Below, piece by piece: positions 24,401 to 35,278 of a stretch of DNA of 64,000 nucleotides. The stretch comes from Dipteronia dyeriana (taxonomy: Eukaryota; Streptophyta; Magnoliopsida; Sapindales; Sapindaceae): the NCBI GenBank assembly GCA_032871835.1, contig CM065299.1, forward strand, positions 48,744,706 through 48,808,705, in the 5' to 3' direction. Each line of letters starts with the position of its first letter. Position 1 is the first letter of the stretch. The notes beneath the pieces were generated by a model. That model did no database searches. It saw only the letters and a list, made by a program, of their open reading frames with translations, and had not been told where the DNA came from. The position numbers and the translations under genes are program-made.

Positions 24401-24465
24401 GACTGTAATGAAAAAAAAACATGATTAGTGGCTACGGAGTCTATGATCCAAGAATCCGCCCAAAA
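21432..24465 (-). pseudogene. pol of copia element E1
   Basis: Ty1/copia Pol in broken frames, read right to left. The protease start SWIIDSVATNHV lies near 24437-24462 (the usual DSG is DSV). Then come the pre-integrase block (LWHLRLGHINLD, about 24050), the integrase core (TDEYSRFGYVY, LRSNHGGEYLS, about 23640-23860), the ELWTG-equivalent region at 23271-23474, and reverse transcriptase at 22828-22286 with YVDDVLLIGN intact near 22400. The RNase H region spans 22114-21845 (TRPDICFVVG), with the C-terminal tail at about 21600-21440. Numerous stops and frameshifts disable it. The TNT1-type general layout points to a copia lineage other than SIRE; finer classification is not possible by eye. 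Confidence 0.75.
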
Positions 24466-25282
24466 ACATATTTCAAGATAACTAATATTATGTTCTCCCT
24501 TCTTGTCATGAGAAATTGGGCAATTGTTTTTCCAATGTCCCTTTTCACCATAAAGGAAACACTTTCATTTGATCTTGGTTACTTTCTTTGTCTCTTCTTT
24601 GTAGGTCCTAGTTACATTTTCTTATGTTGTTTCTTGACCTTCTTACGGGTCTCAATAGTAGCAACTTTACCTATAGCATGAATCTCTTTTACCCTGCTTT
24701 TCTCAAGGATTTTCTCGGCACTTTGAACATCTTGCATCAGGTCTTACAAGGTGTATTCCTTATTATTCAAGGTGTAGTCCAACTTGAATTGATCAAAGGA
24801 ATCCGACAGTGAGTTAACAATCATGTCAATTTTCATCTCACCGTCTATCTCATCACCATTAAATTCAACAATGTTGAGATGTGCTATGACTTTCATCATG
24901 TGATCTTTCACAGCCTGTCCAGGTTTCATCCTAAGATATATGAATGCAGTCATTGCCTCTCTCTTAGTCGTCCTAGACCTCATAGCAAACATCTCCTCTA
25001 GAGACAATGTTATATCGGCAGCAGTCTCCATTCTATCATATTGTTGTTGCCACACGTCGGATATGGTGGCCATAACGTTTAGCCATCTCATCTGAAGACT
25101 TCCATTGTTGATACTCGTCTCTTTGCTCCTAAGTAGATTCATTAGTTTGTTAGTTAAGGAGTAGACATAACGAATTTATGTTTTTCAGCTTGCAACAACA
25201 ACCCAGTTTTCCTTTTCCATGTGAAGTAATTATCATCAGTTAAATTATTATCTTTTAGGATATTGATTAGGGATGGGCTAAC
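24466..25282 (-). pseudogene. gag of copia element E1
   Basis: Copia Gag remnant. The N-terminus (SLINILKDNNLTDDNYFTWK) starts at about 25282, where the E2 copy has ATG but this copy has GTT. The core continues at 25142-24744 with VWQQQYDRMETAADITLSLEEMF. A zinc knuckle near 24500-24560 reads CFLYGEKGHWKNNC, with its second Cys replaced by Tyr. A stop and frame loss separate the parts. Confidence 0.7.
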
Positions 25283-25681
25283 GATTTATTTTTAATAACA
25301 AAAACTATATCAGTAAACAATCATGATATAGCATTTTCGAATAATTATCTTGTATTGAATAAAATAATTCAATCGTAAAATTCAACGGTGATCCAACACC
25401 CATAAATGTCACGCCTCCTTTGGGCACTATTACTAGTTGGACTAGGTCCCACCAAACTGTTAACATAACAACCAGCATTTTCAATTTTAGCCTTGCGATT
25501 TTATTAACAAGAACTCTTGGGAGGATATTAGTAAAATCACATTAAGTGTGTTACCAAGTTATCGACCATTAATATATTTTCTCACAAATATCCCTATTTT
25601 GGGAGTAGATATCGTTTGGCCCAATTGTCTAGTCTATCCTTGTAAGGAAGTATCTTGCTAAATTCCATTCATGAATGCCTT
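25283..25681 (-). other. 5' leader remnant of element E1
   Basis: Non-coding and collinear with the E2 leader at 52463-52875. It stops abruptly at about 25681, so the primer site and 5' LTR of E1 are missing. Confidence 0.6.
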
Positions 25682-26668
25682 ATCATGCTCATTCTTAGAA
25701 GCATGTTACATAGAAAATTTTATTCCTTGTCTAAATGATAACATACCTTTTTTGGAATCTACCGTGGAGAATCTAGACAAGATTTCATCTATGTATGAAG
25801 TTTGGGATAATGCAATCGTTGTATTCTTTCTATCCCTTATGTCTTGGATACCAATAATATTACTTGCTTCTCCTAAGTCACTCATATCAAATTGTTTTGC
25901 TAACCATTCTTTTGCTGATGTCAATACACCTACCTCATTTCCGATGAGTAGTATATCATTATCGTAAAGAACTAGGTAAACCAACTTGTTGCCTTTCATC
26001 CTTTTGTATACACAAGGTTTGTTAAGGTTTGGAATAAATCCAAAACCTTTTATAGCTTGATCGAACATTATGTTCCAGGATCTGGATGCTTACTTCAATC
26101 CATATAAAGATCTTTGCAACTTGCTTGCCATTCTTTCTTGGCCATTTTCAATGAATCCTTCTGGTTACATCGTATAGATGCTTTCATCAAGACTTCCGTT
26201 AAGGAAAGCTGTCTTGACATCCATTTGCCAAATCTCTAGGTCTAAAAATGCCGTAATAGATAAGAGTATTCTAATGTATTTAAGCATGACCAAAGGTGAG
26301 AAGGTTTCCTCATAATCGATAACTTTCTTTTGTGTGTAACCTTTAGCTAACAATCTAGCTTTAAAGGTTTCCACCTTTCCCTCCATTCCTCTCTTCCTCT
26401 AGTATGCCCACTTGCACCCAATGAGTTTTATCCCTTTAGGCAAGTCCACAAGAGACCAGACTTTATTTTTGAACATAGATTCTATTTCGGATTGCATTGC
26501 CATTTTCCAATGGCAACAATGAACATCTTTCATGGCTTTCATGTACGCATAGGGATCATCATTGTTCAAGAGATTCTCTACTGATTCTTCTAGGCTGATG
26601 TATCTCTCGGGCTGTCTACTAACCCTCCCACTATGATAAGGAAAGGTAGGCTATTGATCTTGTGTTGC
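25682..26668 (-). pseudogene. Reverse transcriptase fragment of a third family E copy (E3)
   Basis: Collinear with E1 at about 22127-23101. One frame from 26386 to 25706 with few stops reads KARLLAKGYTQKK, TAFLNGSLDESIY, then LYDNDILLIGN, so the catalytic YVDD has become YDND and is inactive. Both ends are non-LTR breakpoints: the E1 leader on the left, an element A fragment on the right. Confidence 0.75.
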
Positions 26669-27419
26669 AGATCATTACTTCTCTAATAGGTAGCTTTCAA
26701 ATAATATGAAGCTCATATTTTCAAAAATAATGTCACTCAATAACAAAACACAAACAATCACCGAAGTTAAGATCAATGTGAACAATATCACTATTAGATC
26801 CTTAAATAACAAATGTCAATGAGAACCATATATATGCTATACAAAATTCTCTAATATGACATGCTATGAAATGTATATCAAATATTGAGTCAAAAGATGA
26901 ATATGTAAGGGAACATGCATAAGAGTATAGAGATCCTTTTGCACATCGTATTCACCCAATATCATACTTCTTCCCTTTTTTATGAGCACTATTGCCTTGA
27001 ATGTCCTTATGACATCAAGTTGATGATGTTTCACAACAAGAGGATAAAAAACATAATATTTCAACTCAACCAACACATATATAAAAAGAACTTCCCAAAG
27101 TTAACCAATAAATTTCGGCCATTATAACATGATGTGGGATAACAAAGTTCATATCAATATTTGGAGTATTCAAAGCTAGCAAGCTAGAATTCTTAACACA
27201 TTTGATATGTTGCCTCAAAGTTAACTCACATGTGTTTCTTATATTAGTGGTATGAGCACTCACCCATGAACCACTTGTTCTTGGGTGATCCTACACAAAC
27301 ATTTCCAACAATGTTAAATATAGAGTAAAGTCTTTCAATGATTTGATTAACAATTATATCATTAATACTCTTTTCATTAAAATTTTCAACACAAGCATTG
27401 TCAAGTTGAACAAGATTAG
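26669..27419 (-). pseudogene. Second fragment of element A (A2)
   Basis: Collinear with 2977-3735 of element A, covering the gag end (DNACVENFNEKSINDIIV) and the segment after it. It again lacks any integrase or polymerase between. The left edge is a breakpoint with E3. The right edge is the outer end of Athila LTR F, so F was inserted into this copy. Confidence 0.7.
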
Positions 27420-28641
27420 TGACACGTCCTAAAGAAATGTTCCAACTCCTAAGTATAAGAGTGTCAAAGTAAGACCAGGTCAAACCACAAGGAGGTTGTT
27501 CACTTGTCCCTATAGAATTAATTATCTAGATTAATTACTAAGCTTGTTATAAAAATGTAAATAAATTAAAATTAAAACTAGGGCTAAGGGATCCACAGTT
27601 GGTAATTCGAATATGATCCAATTATTAATATTTAGTCCATATTTAAGGGGGGAAATTTCCACTCCACTATCCACTCTACTGGTAGATATGGGTAAAGTAC
27701 CCACTGTGCCAAACAACACCTGTCTGTCTACATTGAGTCAAAAAATTCATAAAATTCAAAGAGGAGAAATAAAAAAAATGATAAACTTACTGAAATTGGA
27801 TCATATTTTCCATACCAACAGTATCACCTTTGACCCCAACTATATTAAGTTAGCCAAAGACAATTTAACTATGAAATAACTATTTTATTTAAATTGAGAA
27901 TTTGAGAACATTAAAGAGAGAATTTAACAAATCTAAGATCAGATTTGGATTCAGGATGTCCTAATGAGGGGGGAAGGTCCCCTATTTATACAAAATATAG
28001 ATGAAAATTGACCATCGAATAAATTTAGAATGGAGCATCTAGATTTGCCACGTCATCAGTGAATAGTGAACTGTGAACATTGAACAGTGAATAGTGAATA
28101 GTAACGCTTCAGTAAAAGTCCACAGTAAATAGTGCACCAGCTTCTAGAATATGATTCCCTACTATCGCGCGTACGGTGCACTTGTAATTCAATCCAATAG
28201 AATTGTGCCACATCATCAGTCAACATACGAAGTCAACAATCTTCTAGAATATGATTCCCCACAGTCACGTGCATGATGCACTCGCAATTCGGTCGAATAG
28301 GAATGTGCCACATCATCAGTGAACATTGAAAGTCAACTGTGAACAGTGAAAGTCAACAGTGAACAATGAATAGTTAAAATTACAAAAATGCCCTTCGTAG
28401 CCTTTCTAGGGTTTTGAACGTTCTGAACTTGAAATTGATGTTTGTTTTGCCATCAAACTTCTTCATAATTCTTAATTGACCATATTACCTTCGAAATATA
28501 AAAAAATGCATTGATTACCACACAACACAATTATTTAAGCGAGCGAACGAAAATATGTTTAAATTGGGAATTATTCATATTGGAAGTGTAAAATGATGAT
28601 ATTATCTCTTTGTAAGCATACACTTTTCATTGTTAATCACA
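27420..28641 (-). mobile_element. 3' LTR of Athila-like element F
   Basis: About 1.2 kb from TGACACGTCC at 27420 to GTTAATCACA at 28641, followed by a minus-strand polypurine tract. The outer edge falls cleanly inside the A2 fragment, which identifies it as an element end. Short plus-strand open stretches inside it have no domain support. Confidence 0.65.
28141..28340. repeat. 100-bp direct duplication and GTGAACAGT repeats in LTR F
   Basis: CTTCTAGAATATGATTCCC starts at 28141 and again at 28241. The two 100-bp units also share GTGCCACATCATCAGT. Short GTGAA(C/T)AGT-type repeats lie on both sides (about 28057-28105 and 28317-28370). Confidence 0.65.
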
Positions 28642-28655
28642 CCCCCCAACCAGCT
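28642..28655 (-). other. Polypurine tract of element F
   Basis: On the minus strand AGCTGGTTGGGGGG lies directly before the LTR start TGTGATTAAC. The upstream context GTTGCTAGGGACTAGCGA is familiar from Athila 3' ends. Confidence 0.7.
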
Positions 28656-28972
28656 TATCGCTAGTCCCTAGCAACTAAAGTGAAAATAGTAAACACTCAA
28701 ATTCAAATCTATAAAACTACCAAATAGACAAACTCTCCAAGACCTCTTTTCTCACCCTCTGACAACCAATCATCAATTGAGATATCAATCAAAATTTCTT
28801 ATGCTCAATAAAAATCAACACAATAACTATGAGATTCAATTGAAATCAAGCAATATTTTCATTCCGAAATCTCATAAGGGCTTCTTCCTTAGGCAGCAGT
28901 TTTAATCTCCTCTTTTACTTTTTTTTTAACTAGAAAATATAACAAAATTGAAAAAAACATTCCATCTTTAAT

Positions 28973-29203
28973 CCATGTAGTGAGCTTTATGCCAATGGCT
29001 CCCAAACCAGTTGGCTTTAGGGCATTAAGTGTTGAAACACTTCTACGGGCTTAATTACTCGGATTTTAGATGTTTATTAGTATAATTCCCTTAAGCTTTC
29101 TCTTTAACCCATGTAGCGAGCTTTTGGTCAATGGCACCCATATCAGTTGATCTTAGGGCATTAGGTGTTGAAGCACCCCTCGGACTTAATTGCTCGAGTT
29201 AAA
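28973..29203. repeat. Diverged 135-bp-spaced repeat in element F
   Basis: Two copies share CCATGTAG(T/C)GAGCTTT, CAATGGC, and TTAGGGCATTA(A/G)GTGTTGAA, starting about 28973 and 29108. Probably a structural feature of the transcript 3' end. Confidence 0.55.
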
Positions 29204-29321
29204 GAGGCTACGCAACTGCACCTTTATTCGTATCAAGACTCCACCATTTTACGTGAACACTCTACGCTTGCTGAGGCATGAGGCCCGACTACTAAGTGAG
29301 AGTTTTGGTCAAAACACACAA

Positions 29322-29355
29322 AATTATTATTATTATTATAATAATAATAATAATA

Positions 29356-29394
<39 letters not shown>
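29322..29394. repeat. ATT/ATA microsatellite
   Basis: (ATT)n, then (ATA)n, then (ATT)n over about 73 bp. The flip between complementary trinucleotides makes it self-complementary. It gives a Tyr/Asn-run open frame that is not a gene. Confidence 0.9.
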
Positions 29395-29397
<3 letters not shown>

Positions 29398-29897
29398 TTT
29401 TTAAACAAGAGCACTACCTTCGGTTGTTACCCTTGAATGATGTTTCAGAACTAAATATCGTAAAATCTCAACTTATCGCACATAATCACGTGTCAATGTG
29501 CGTATGTGTCCAGAATAGTTGAACAAATCTCTCAGGATGACTAAATAAACAAAGGATTAGTCAATAATATCAAAGTGGAGAGTTCATATATTTGAATAGT
29601 TTGAAAAATTAGCTAAAAGGTGCGTCTCATGGGCAATTGAAAGAACTCATTACTCGACCATCTTTACATAAAAAAAATGGTCAGAAGTTGGTTTCTTTTT
29701 TTTTTGAAAAACAAAATTTATTAAATCAACTATCCCCTCCCCCCAACCAGAACGAGAAATTGACTCCAGTGTCTTTAGAAAGAGGTAAGGTTTAGAAGAT
29801 ATCACTTGAACAACTTGAAAGATAAAAAAAATCCTGTAAAAACATGAAAAGTAATACAAAATAAAATAAAATAAAATGCATAAAAACCTTTGGATAA

Positions 29898-30536
29898 TTA
29901 CAAACTAAGACTCAAATCAATTTTATGTTTCTTGTTGTCTTCAACAATGGACCAATCTATTTTGGAGGTTGAGGGATCTGGCTCTTATTTAAAAGCTTGT
30001 AACTGGTCAATCAGCTCATGAGAATTTAAAGCAGAGATAAATATTGTTCGGATTGAAGGTGGAATGTAATAATTTTTCTAAGCATGATCAAGAAATGACA
30101 GCAATCCAATATAAAGTTTATTAACATTTAATGGGTTTCTCATGGATGTGTAGTTGCACCCAGGATGCCATTGTAAAGATTTCTTCTATGTTTCCAAAAC
30201 CACCTGGCAAAGCTATAAACGCATCAGCATGATGTAACATAGCAGTCAATCTTTCCTGCATACCTGAAACAACTAGCTCTTCGCCATTTGTCTTTCCTAT
30301 GTTGTTCGCTGCGGCCATAGGTTTTGGGACAAAACCTAGAACTTGACTACCTCTATCTCGTGCAGCTCGTGAAACGTATCCCATTAATCCCAAGTTACAT
30401 CCTCCATACACTAGGTGTATTTTCCGTTCAAACAAAAACTTACCAAGGCAGCCTCAACAAACTCTCTATGTTTCCCATTTTTAGTGTCACCAAACACAAA
30501 TATGTTTATGAATCGTTTAGGTGAAGGTGACACCAT
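29898..30536 (-). pseudogene. Intronless LOG-like sequence (cytokinin phosphoribohydrolase family), frameshifted
   Basis: The family releases active cytokinin from its riboside monophosphate. From an ATG at 30536 to TAA at 29898 the span is 639 bp (213 codons), about the usual LOG length, with no intron. It reads RFINIFVFGDTKNGK, then in a shifted frame (30435-30121) KIHLVYGGCNLGLMG, HHADAFIALPGGFGNIEEIF and ASWVQLHIHEKP. It returns to the first frame for GLLSFLDHA and PPSIRTIFISALNSHELIDQ. The PGGxGTxEE motif has Asn for Thr. Two compensating frameshifts (near 30440 and 30140) and at least two stops (after LDHA and LQAFK) disable it. It ends with LSLSL. LOG genes I know have several introns, so this may be a captured cDNA or a single-exon relative. 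It lies between F's integrase and 3' LTR, on the same strand. Confidence 0.75.
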
Positions 30537-30608
30537 TAATGCACTCTCTGAATTTTTCTTTTGAATGGTTACGAGTGCTTTGAAGAAAAAAAAGAAAACA
30601 AATACTTG

Positions 30609-30655
30609 TATTTATATATCCTGAAAAGGTAGACAATGATACACCTATATTTATA
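30609..30655 (-). promoter_or_regulatory. Two TATA-like boxes upstream of the LOG-like sequence
   Basis: On the minus strand, TATAAATATA (30647-30655) and TATATAAATA (30609-30618) lie about 110 and 75 bp before the ATG at 30536. Spacing fits a core promoter, but the region is AT-rich, so chance is possible. Confidence 0.4.
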
Positions 30656-30774
30656 GGGCGGTGCATTTGTCAATGATATATATATCTAAATGGTTCAAAA
30701 ATCAAAAGTAAACAACAATAATTGCAAAAGACATTAAATGCAGAAGGAAAAAGATAATAAAAACAAAAGGATAT

Positions 30775-31539
30775 TTACTGGTAGTTGTGATTGTCGCTCA
30801 CATCTTCCTCTGGTTATACGTCCAGTAATGGCTTCAACGCCCTATATGGGTCGGGGGTATACTTCACTTCCAATTTTCGTATAAATTGGCAAACAAAGTC
30901 TTCTAAAGCCAGATTCCCTAGACTATATTATGCATGTTCTTTTTTAAATTGTAGCCATAATCTGTCAATTTCCATTTGCACATATCCTTTAGGATGTGCA
31001 TTAAGAGTCGTTAGGATATTATCCAACGACTCCCTACGGAAACCATGCCTAACGAATAAAATTGTATCCTTCCGATTATTAGACACCATTCCTGAAGAAC
31101 GACAACGAGTGTTGCAAGTTGCACGTGCACATTTGTGACAAATAACGCCTAACTTCTTGGCTCTTCATTTTCTTACAAGGTTACTTCTTCCAAAACCAGG
31201 CATGTAAGATATAAATGAATCAGCAGACTCACCTACTAGACATACCTTAGCTTCAATCAACCAGAGCATATTAGCAGGAATGTCGTAAATCATTAGTAAG
31301 CGTAATCTTTTTGACTGTGTTTTGAAAATCTTTTTTAGAGCTTTTTGAGGCAACGATGGAAAAGGATTTCGCAAGTTTGTGAAAATTTCATCCATGCCTT
31401 GTTCTTGGGGACCGGTTATTTGGGAAACTGAGTTAAATCGACTTGAATTGTCACGGTGTACTGTTATCCGCCACTTAACCAGGGTTATACAGTAAAACAC
31501 ACCAAGCAACAAAATTAAACCTAGAAATTTATTTTGCAA
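30775..31539 (-). pseudogene. Unknown 254-codon frame after Athila integrase
   Basis: A single minus-strand frame from about 31539 (TTG; no ATG at this point, so the start is uncertain) to TAA at 30775, broken by three in-frame stops (near 31165, 30918 and 30805) and no frameshift. It begins with a hydrophobic stretch, FLGLILLLGVFYCITLV, that could span a membrane. A basic and Leu-rich part (QKALKKIFKTQSKRLRLL) follows, then a Cys cluster, CHKCARATCNTRC, and a polar C-terminus. I do not recognise it. It occupies the place between integrase and 3' LTR where Athila elements carry an env-like ORF, and lies directly upstream of the LOG-like sequence. Confidence 0.45.
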
Positions 31540-31676
31540 AAATTCAAAACGGTAAAAGCAAGCAAAAAAAAAGTAATAATTGCAAACACAAATAAAGTCA
31601 AAAGCAAGATATTTGTTTACTCACCGTTGTAACAAGGGTCAGAAAGGATGACAGAGTCTTTTTAAAAATCTGTATT

Positions 31677-32183
31677 TTATAAAAATGGTTTCACACGTTG
31701 TCTGTTTACTTTAAACACATTACCATTCCTAGGATTCTCAATGTCAAGGGCACTGTATGGAAACACGTGTTTCACAACAAATGGACCGCTCCACTTTGAT
31801 TTTAATTTGCCAGGAAATAAAAGAAGTCGAGAATTGTAAAGCAAAATCTTTTGACCAACAACAAATGATCTTCTCAAGATTTGTTTGTCATGAAAGGTTT
31901 TAAATTTTTCTTTAAGAAATTTTACATTTTCATATGCATCATTTCTTAATTTTTCAAGTTAATTCATTTTCAATTTGCGCAATTCGCCAACAACATTTAG
32001 GTTGGAATTGAACCCTTTATGGCCCAATGTACTTTTTTTCCCAAGTTCAACAGATAAGTGGCAAGGCTTTCCATAAACTAATTGATAAGGAGACATACCA
32101 AAAGATGTTTTGAATGCAATGCGATAAGCCCAAAGTGCATCATTTAGTCTAAGAGATCAATCTTTTCGCTTAGGGTTAACCGT
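31677..32183 (-). pseudogene. Integrase C-terminal half of Athila-like element F
   Basis: Minus-strand frame reading LRLNDALWAYRIAFKTSFGMSP, QLVYGKPCHLSVEL, then SFVVGQKILLYNSRLLLFPGKL, KWSGPFVV and NGNVFKVNRQRVKPFL*. These blocks are characteristic of Athila integrase. A frameshift near 32020 and a stop near 31960 interrupt it. The upstream part is cut at 32184 by Tat element D and is not found again in the window. Confidence 0.8.
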
Positions 32184-33494
32184 TGTTAACAGAAATATTT
32201 GGCTAGGGGACCAAAGAGAAATTTTCACTCTCCTAGCTCAAATCAAAGCTAGAGTTCACCATACATTGAACCCCGGGTGAGCCATAAAGCTACCCTACAA
32301 AAGCGAGGAAGAGACTTCGGGCTTCAGAATTATCAAGAATGGAGCCCGACACGATCAGGTCGAACCCCTCATGCCTACCTTGGAATTTGGACATAGCCCG
32401 ATACGTGGTTATCCAGGCTTTCTAAGATCACCTATCCTGTAATCCCGGGTCTTACGGTCGAGCTCCAAAATTATCCCATAAAAACAAGGAAAGGTCATCG
32501 AGCTCAGGAAGCATTTGAAGTAAAGCCCGACATAATTAAATTGACTTTCTTACATATCAAAGCATCCCGAGGTCAAAACTAACTTGTAGCCTAAACAAGA
32601 AACCTGACAACCTCTCTAGAAGCTCGTTGTCCTCTCTAGATACAAAAAGAGGGCCATTAAGGGGATCAGGTTCACGCTATAGCTATTCTCCAATTCGCTA
32701 AAGGAAACTTGAACCTATCTGGATAGGAAAAAGGATGCTCGCCTAATCTGTGCTAACCCCTACAAGGTCTACTCGAGCTTTAAAGTACCATGGAAGATTA
32801 GGCCAAAGCTTCTGGGACCAAAACTAAGGTAAGGGTCTACCTCGCTCTATGAAAAATGAACGCCTAACATGACGACCTTCATGAAGAATCATGCCATGAG
32901 TATACACAATATCATATCTAAACTCATAAAAACTTTACGTACGCATAAGGTAAGAGGTTGAGTCCAAAAAGGAAAAGAACTAGTCTCCACCAAAGATATT
33001 CTCGAATCCATTGTTAACTCAAAGTCAATAATTTTTAAATAAAAGATCCCGCAAGAAAAAGAGGGAAGGGATTCGGACAATCGGGACGGGAGATCCACTA
33101 GTTTAAACCATTCGGGCCATGTATAAATATGCCCAAGCATGATCGACGAGAGGAGGAAAAAAGAGGAATTGAAATAAAAAGAGAGAGATTTGTGTTCGGC
33201 CTAAATTGGGTAATCAAAACACGGCCTCCACCGTTTTCTACTATTCTACAGGCAAGAAGTTACCGCCCTACTGTATCATGGAGAGTTAAAGAGCATTTAA
33301 GAGTCCTTTTGTACGATATCTACAATTGATAATAAAGCTATTACATTCCCATCTCATTTCACTTATATCTTCTTACCCATCATTATTCGATCAGGTTGGG
33401 TATCCAAGGTACCAACCCCGCCCACTGCCCACGTGGTAGTGGTCTCGAGGGTGTTAACCGAAATTTCTCATCTTGAGTAAATTCTCCGTTAACA
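32184..33494 (+). mobile_element. 5' LTR of Tat element D
   Basis: 1311 bp with inverted termini TGTTAAC...GTTAACA. The first 440 bp are collinear with 43108-43549. TATA box at 33122. The next bases after a 5-bp gap are the primer site. Confidence 0.85.
33122..33130 (+). promoter_or_regulatory. TATA box in LTR D
   Basis: TATAAATAT in the context CATGTATAAATATGCCC, about 365 bp before the LTR end. Confidence 0.55.
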
Positions 33495-33499
33495 CTTTC

Positions 33500-33517
33500 T
33501 GGCGCCGTATGTGGGGA
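33500..33517 (+). other. Primer binding site of element D
   Basis: TGGCGCCGTATGTGGGGA. The TGGCGCCGT start is typical of Tat/Athila elements (complementary to the 3' end of an Asp-type tRNA; tRNA identity inferred). Confidence 0.8.
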
Positions 33518-33567
33518 AGCCCACACCGTAATTTCTACACTTACGAGTTTTATGTTTTGCAGTAATC

Positions 33568-35260
33568 ATGAGGCTTCGCTCATTTCAGGGACAACCCGAA
33601 ACTTTGGGACATCCATCTCTACCCTCCTCCCAGAAAGGGCAGAAGAAGGGAAAGAAATTCAAGCATCATAAGTCATCCTCTCATCAGTCAGGTGCAGAAA
33701 GGGCTCCAACCCCTCTCGGCGATGGACCCAACTGTGATCAATCAACATGCAGTAGCCATAGTGGAAAATGTCCATCTTCGTCTTGCTGTAAAAGGGATTG
33801 ATCCTCAATTGGCAGATCTAGGAATTCGAGGAGAAGCAAGCCGACCCACTGCTAGGCAGCCTGCTTTTGATCTATTTGGATACCCTACAAATCCCTGCCT
33901 ACCGTAAGACAGGGCTTATAACCTCCATCCAGGGAAGGCTAGGGCCCATGGCCCTGATCCCGGATAAGCTGCCCAACTATTGACCTAGGCAGGTTAAGTC
34001 GGCAGCCGACATTCCGCCAAGGGCACCTCAAAGCCCTCATTGACCAACTACTTCTAGAAGGGAACCTCGAGCTGAAGACGAAGGTAGACGGCAGACCGCG
34101 CAAGCAGACTCCATTCAAGAAGCACGAAAATAAGCACCCTAAGAAACCATCTGGCCAAGATACAGGAGGAAATCCAGCAGCTGAAAAGAGGGAAGGGTAA
34201 AGAGGTCAAAAAGAACCCCTTTAGCGAGATGAGCACCTCTTTTACTAGAAGAATCCAGGAGGCGGAGCTTTTACCAAAGTTTAAGATGCCTTCAGATAAG
34301 TTCCTTGGTATGGAGGATCCATTGAGTCACTTGGAGAGCTTCGTCCAACAGAAGGAAGTCCAAAACACAACTATGGCCGCCATGTGCATAATGTTCCCAA
34401 CCTCCCTGACCGATTATGCCAAGACAGGATTCAGAAAGCTCCTCGTGGTCAGTGTGGACTACTTCGTAAAGTTATCATCTGATTACTGCTCACAATTCCA
34501 GGGAATTAAACGACCTTTATGAATCTATAGGCGGGTAAGCTTTTCCGATCATTTACCAAACGACCTCCGAAGACCTACCAAGAGGCCTATGATCGGGCTC
34601 TAGAGTACGTCAAAGTCGACGAACATCTCAAGGTCAAAATGAAGCTTGACGACATGAGAACGGCAAAAAGATAGAAGAAGGAAACTCTAAGACCTGAACT
34701 CGTTTAGAAAAATCAGAACAAAACTCCCAACAGGTCAACCTTTCGTTTTCCCGTTTCTCAACCTAAGCAAGAAAGATACTTAGCAAGGCGAACCCTTCCG
34801 CGGGCTTCGCCTCCTCCTAGAACAGTAGCCCCTATAACCCGAGATGAGAAATGATACGATCATTATAGCCCCTAAATTCTTCCCGTCCAACGATCTACCT
34901 CGCTATCTGAGATTAGGGGCTACTATAGATACTAACACCAATGAAAGCCTTCTTTAATAGCAAGAGCCGGTATAAGTACTGCTACTTTCATGAAGATGTG
35001 GGCCACAACACTTCAGAGTGATATAACCTACGTAACTAGATCGAGGCTATGATTAGGGGAGGATGCTTGCTAAAATTCTTACAGCAAGTTAGAGACAACA
35101 TTCAGACTGCGAGGGAAGTATAATCAGAAATCCACGAGCAAGTCGATAAGAGAAAAGGGGAGCAGACGGATCTAATGCAACAAATCCAGGTGATTCATAC
35201 CATCAGTAGAGGACCTACATTGGCTGGCACCTCCAATAATTCCAGGAAAAACCATGCGAG
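33568..35260 (+). pseudogene. gag of Tat element D
   Basis: Begins with ATG at 33568 (MRLRSFQGQPE), with a basic Gln/Ser-rich N-terminus. The capsid core is open at 34229-34522 (FTRRIQEAELLPKFKMP, then LSHLESFVQQKE and TSLTDYAKTGFRKL), matching Tat Gag. A degenerate zinc finger reads YCYFHEDVGHNTSE then a stop in place of the final Cys (about 34979-35030), followed by IEAMIRGG, also a Tat hallmark. Several frameshifts and stops. Confidence 0.7.
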
Positions 35261-35278
35261 AAAGGTCCCTCATATAGA

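Larger units (their letters stand above)
28656..29897 (-). other. 3' non-coding region of element F
   Basis: No coding signal. Holds the diverged repeat pair at 28973-29203 and a trinucleotide microsatellite at 29322-29394. Confidence 0.5.

Noticed and set aside
29190..29522. Open frame with Tyr and Asn runs
   Set aside because: Produced by the ATT/ATA microsatellite; no coding signal outside it.
29898..30536. Calling the LOG-like sequence an active gene
   Set aside because: Two frameshifts and at least two stops interrupt it, and the conserved PGGxGT motif is altered.
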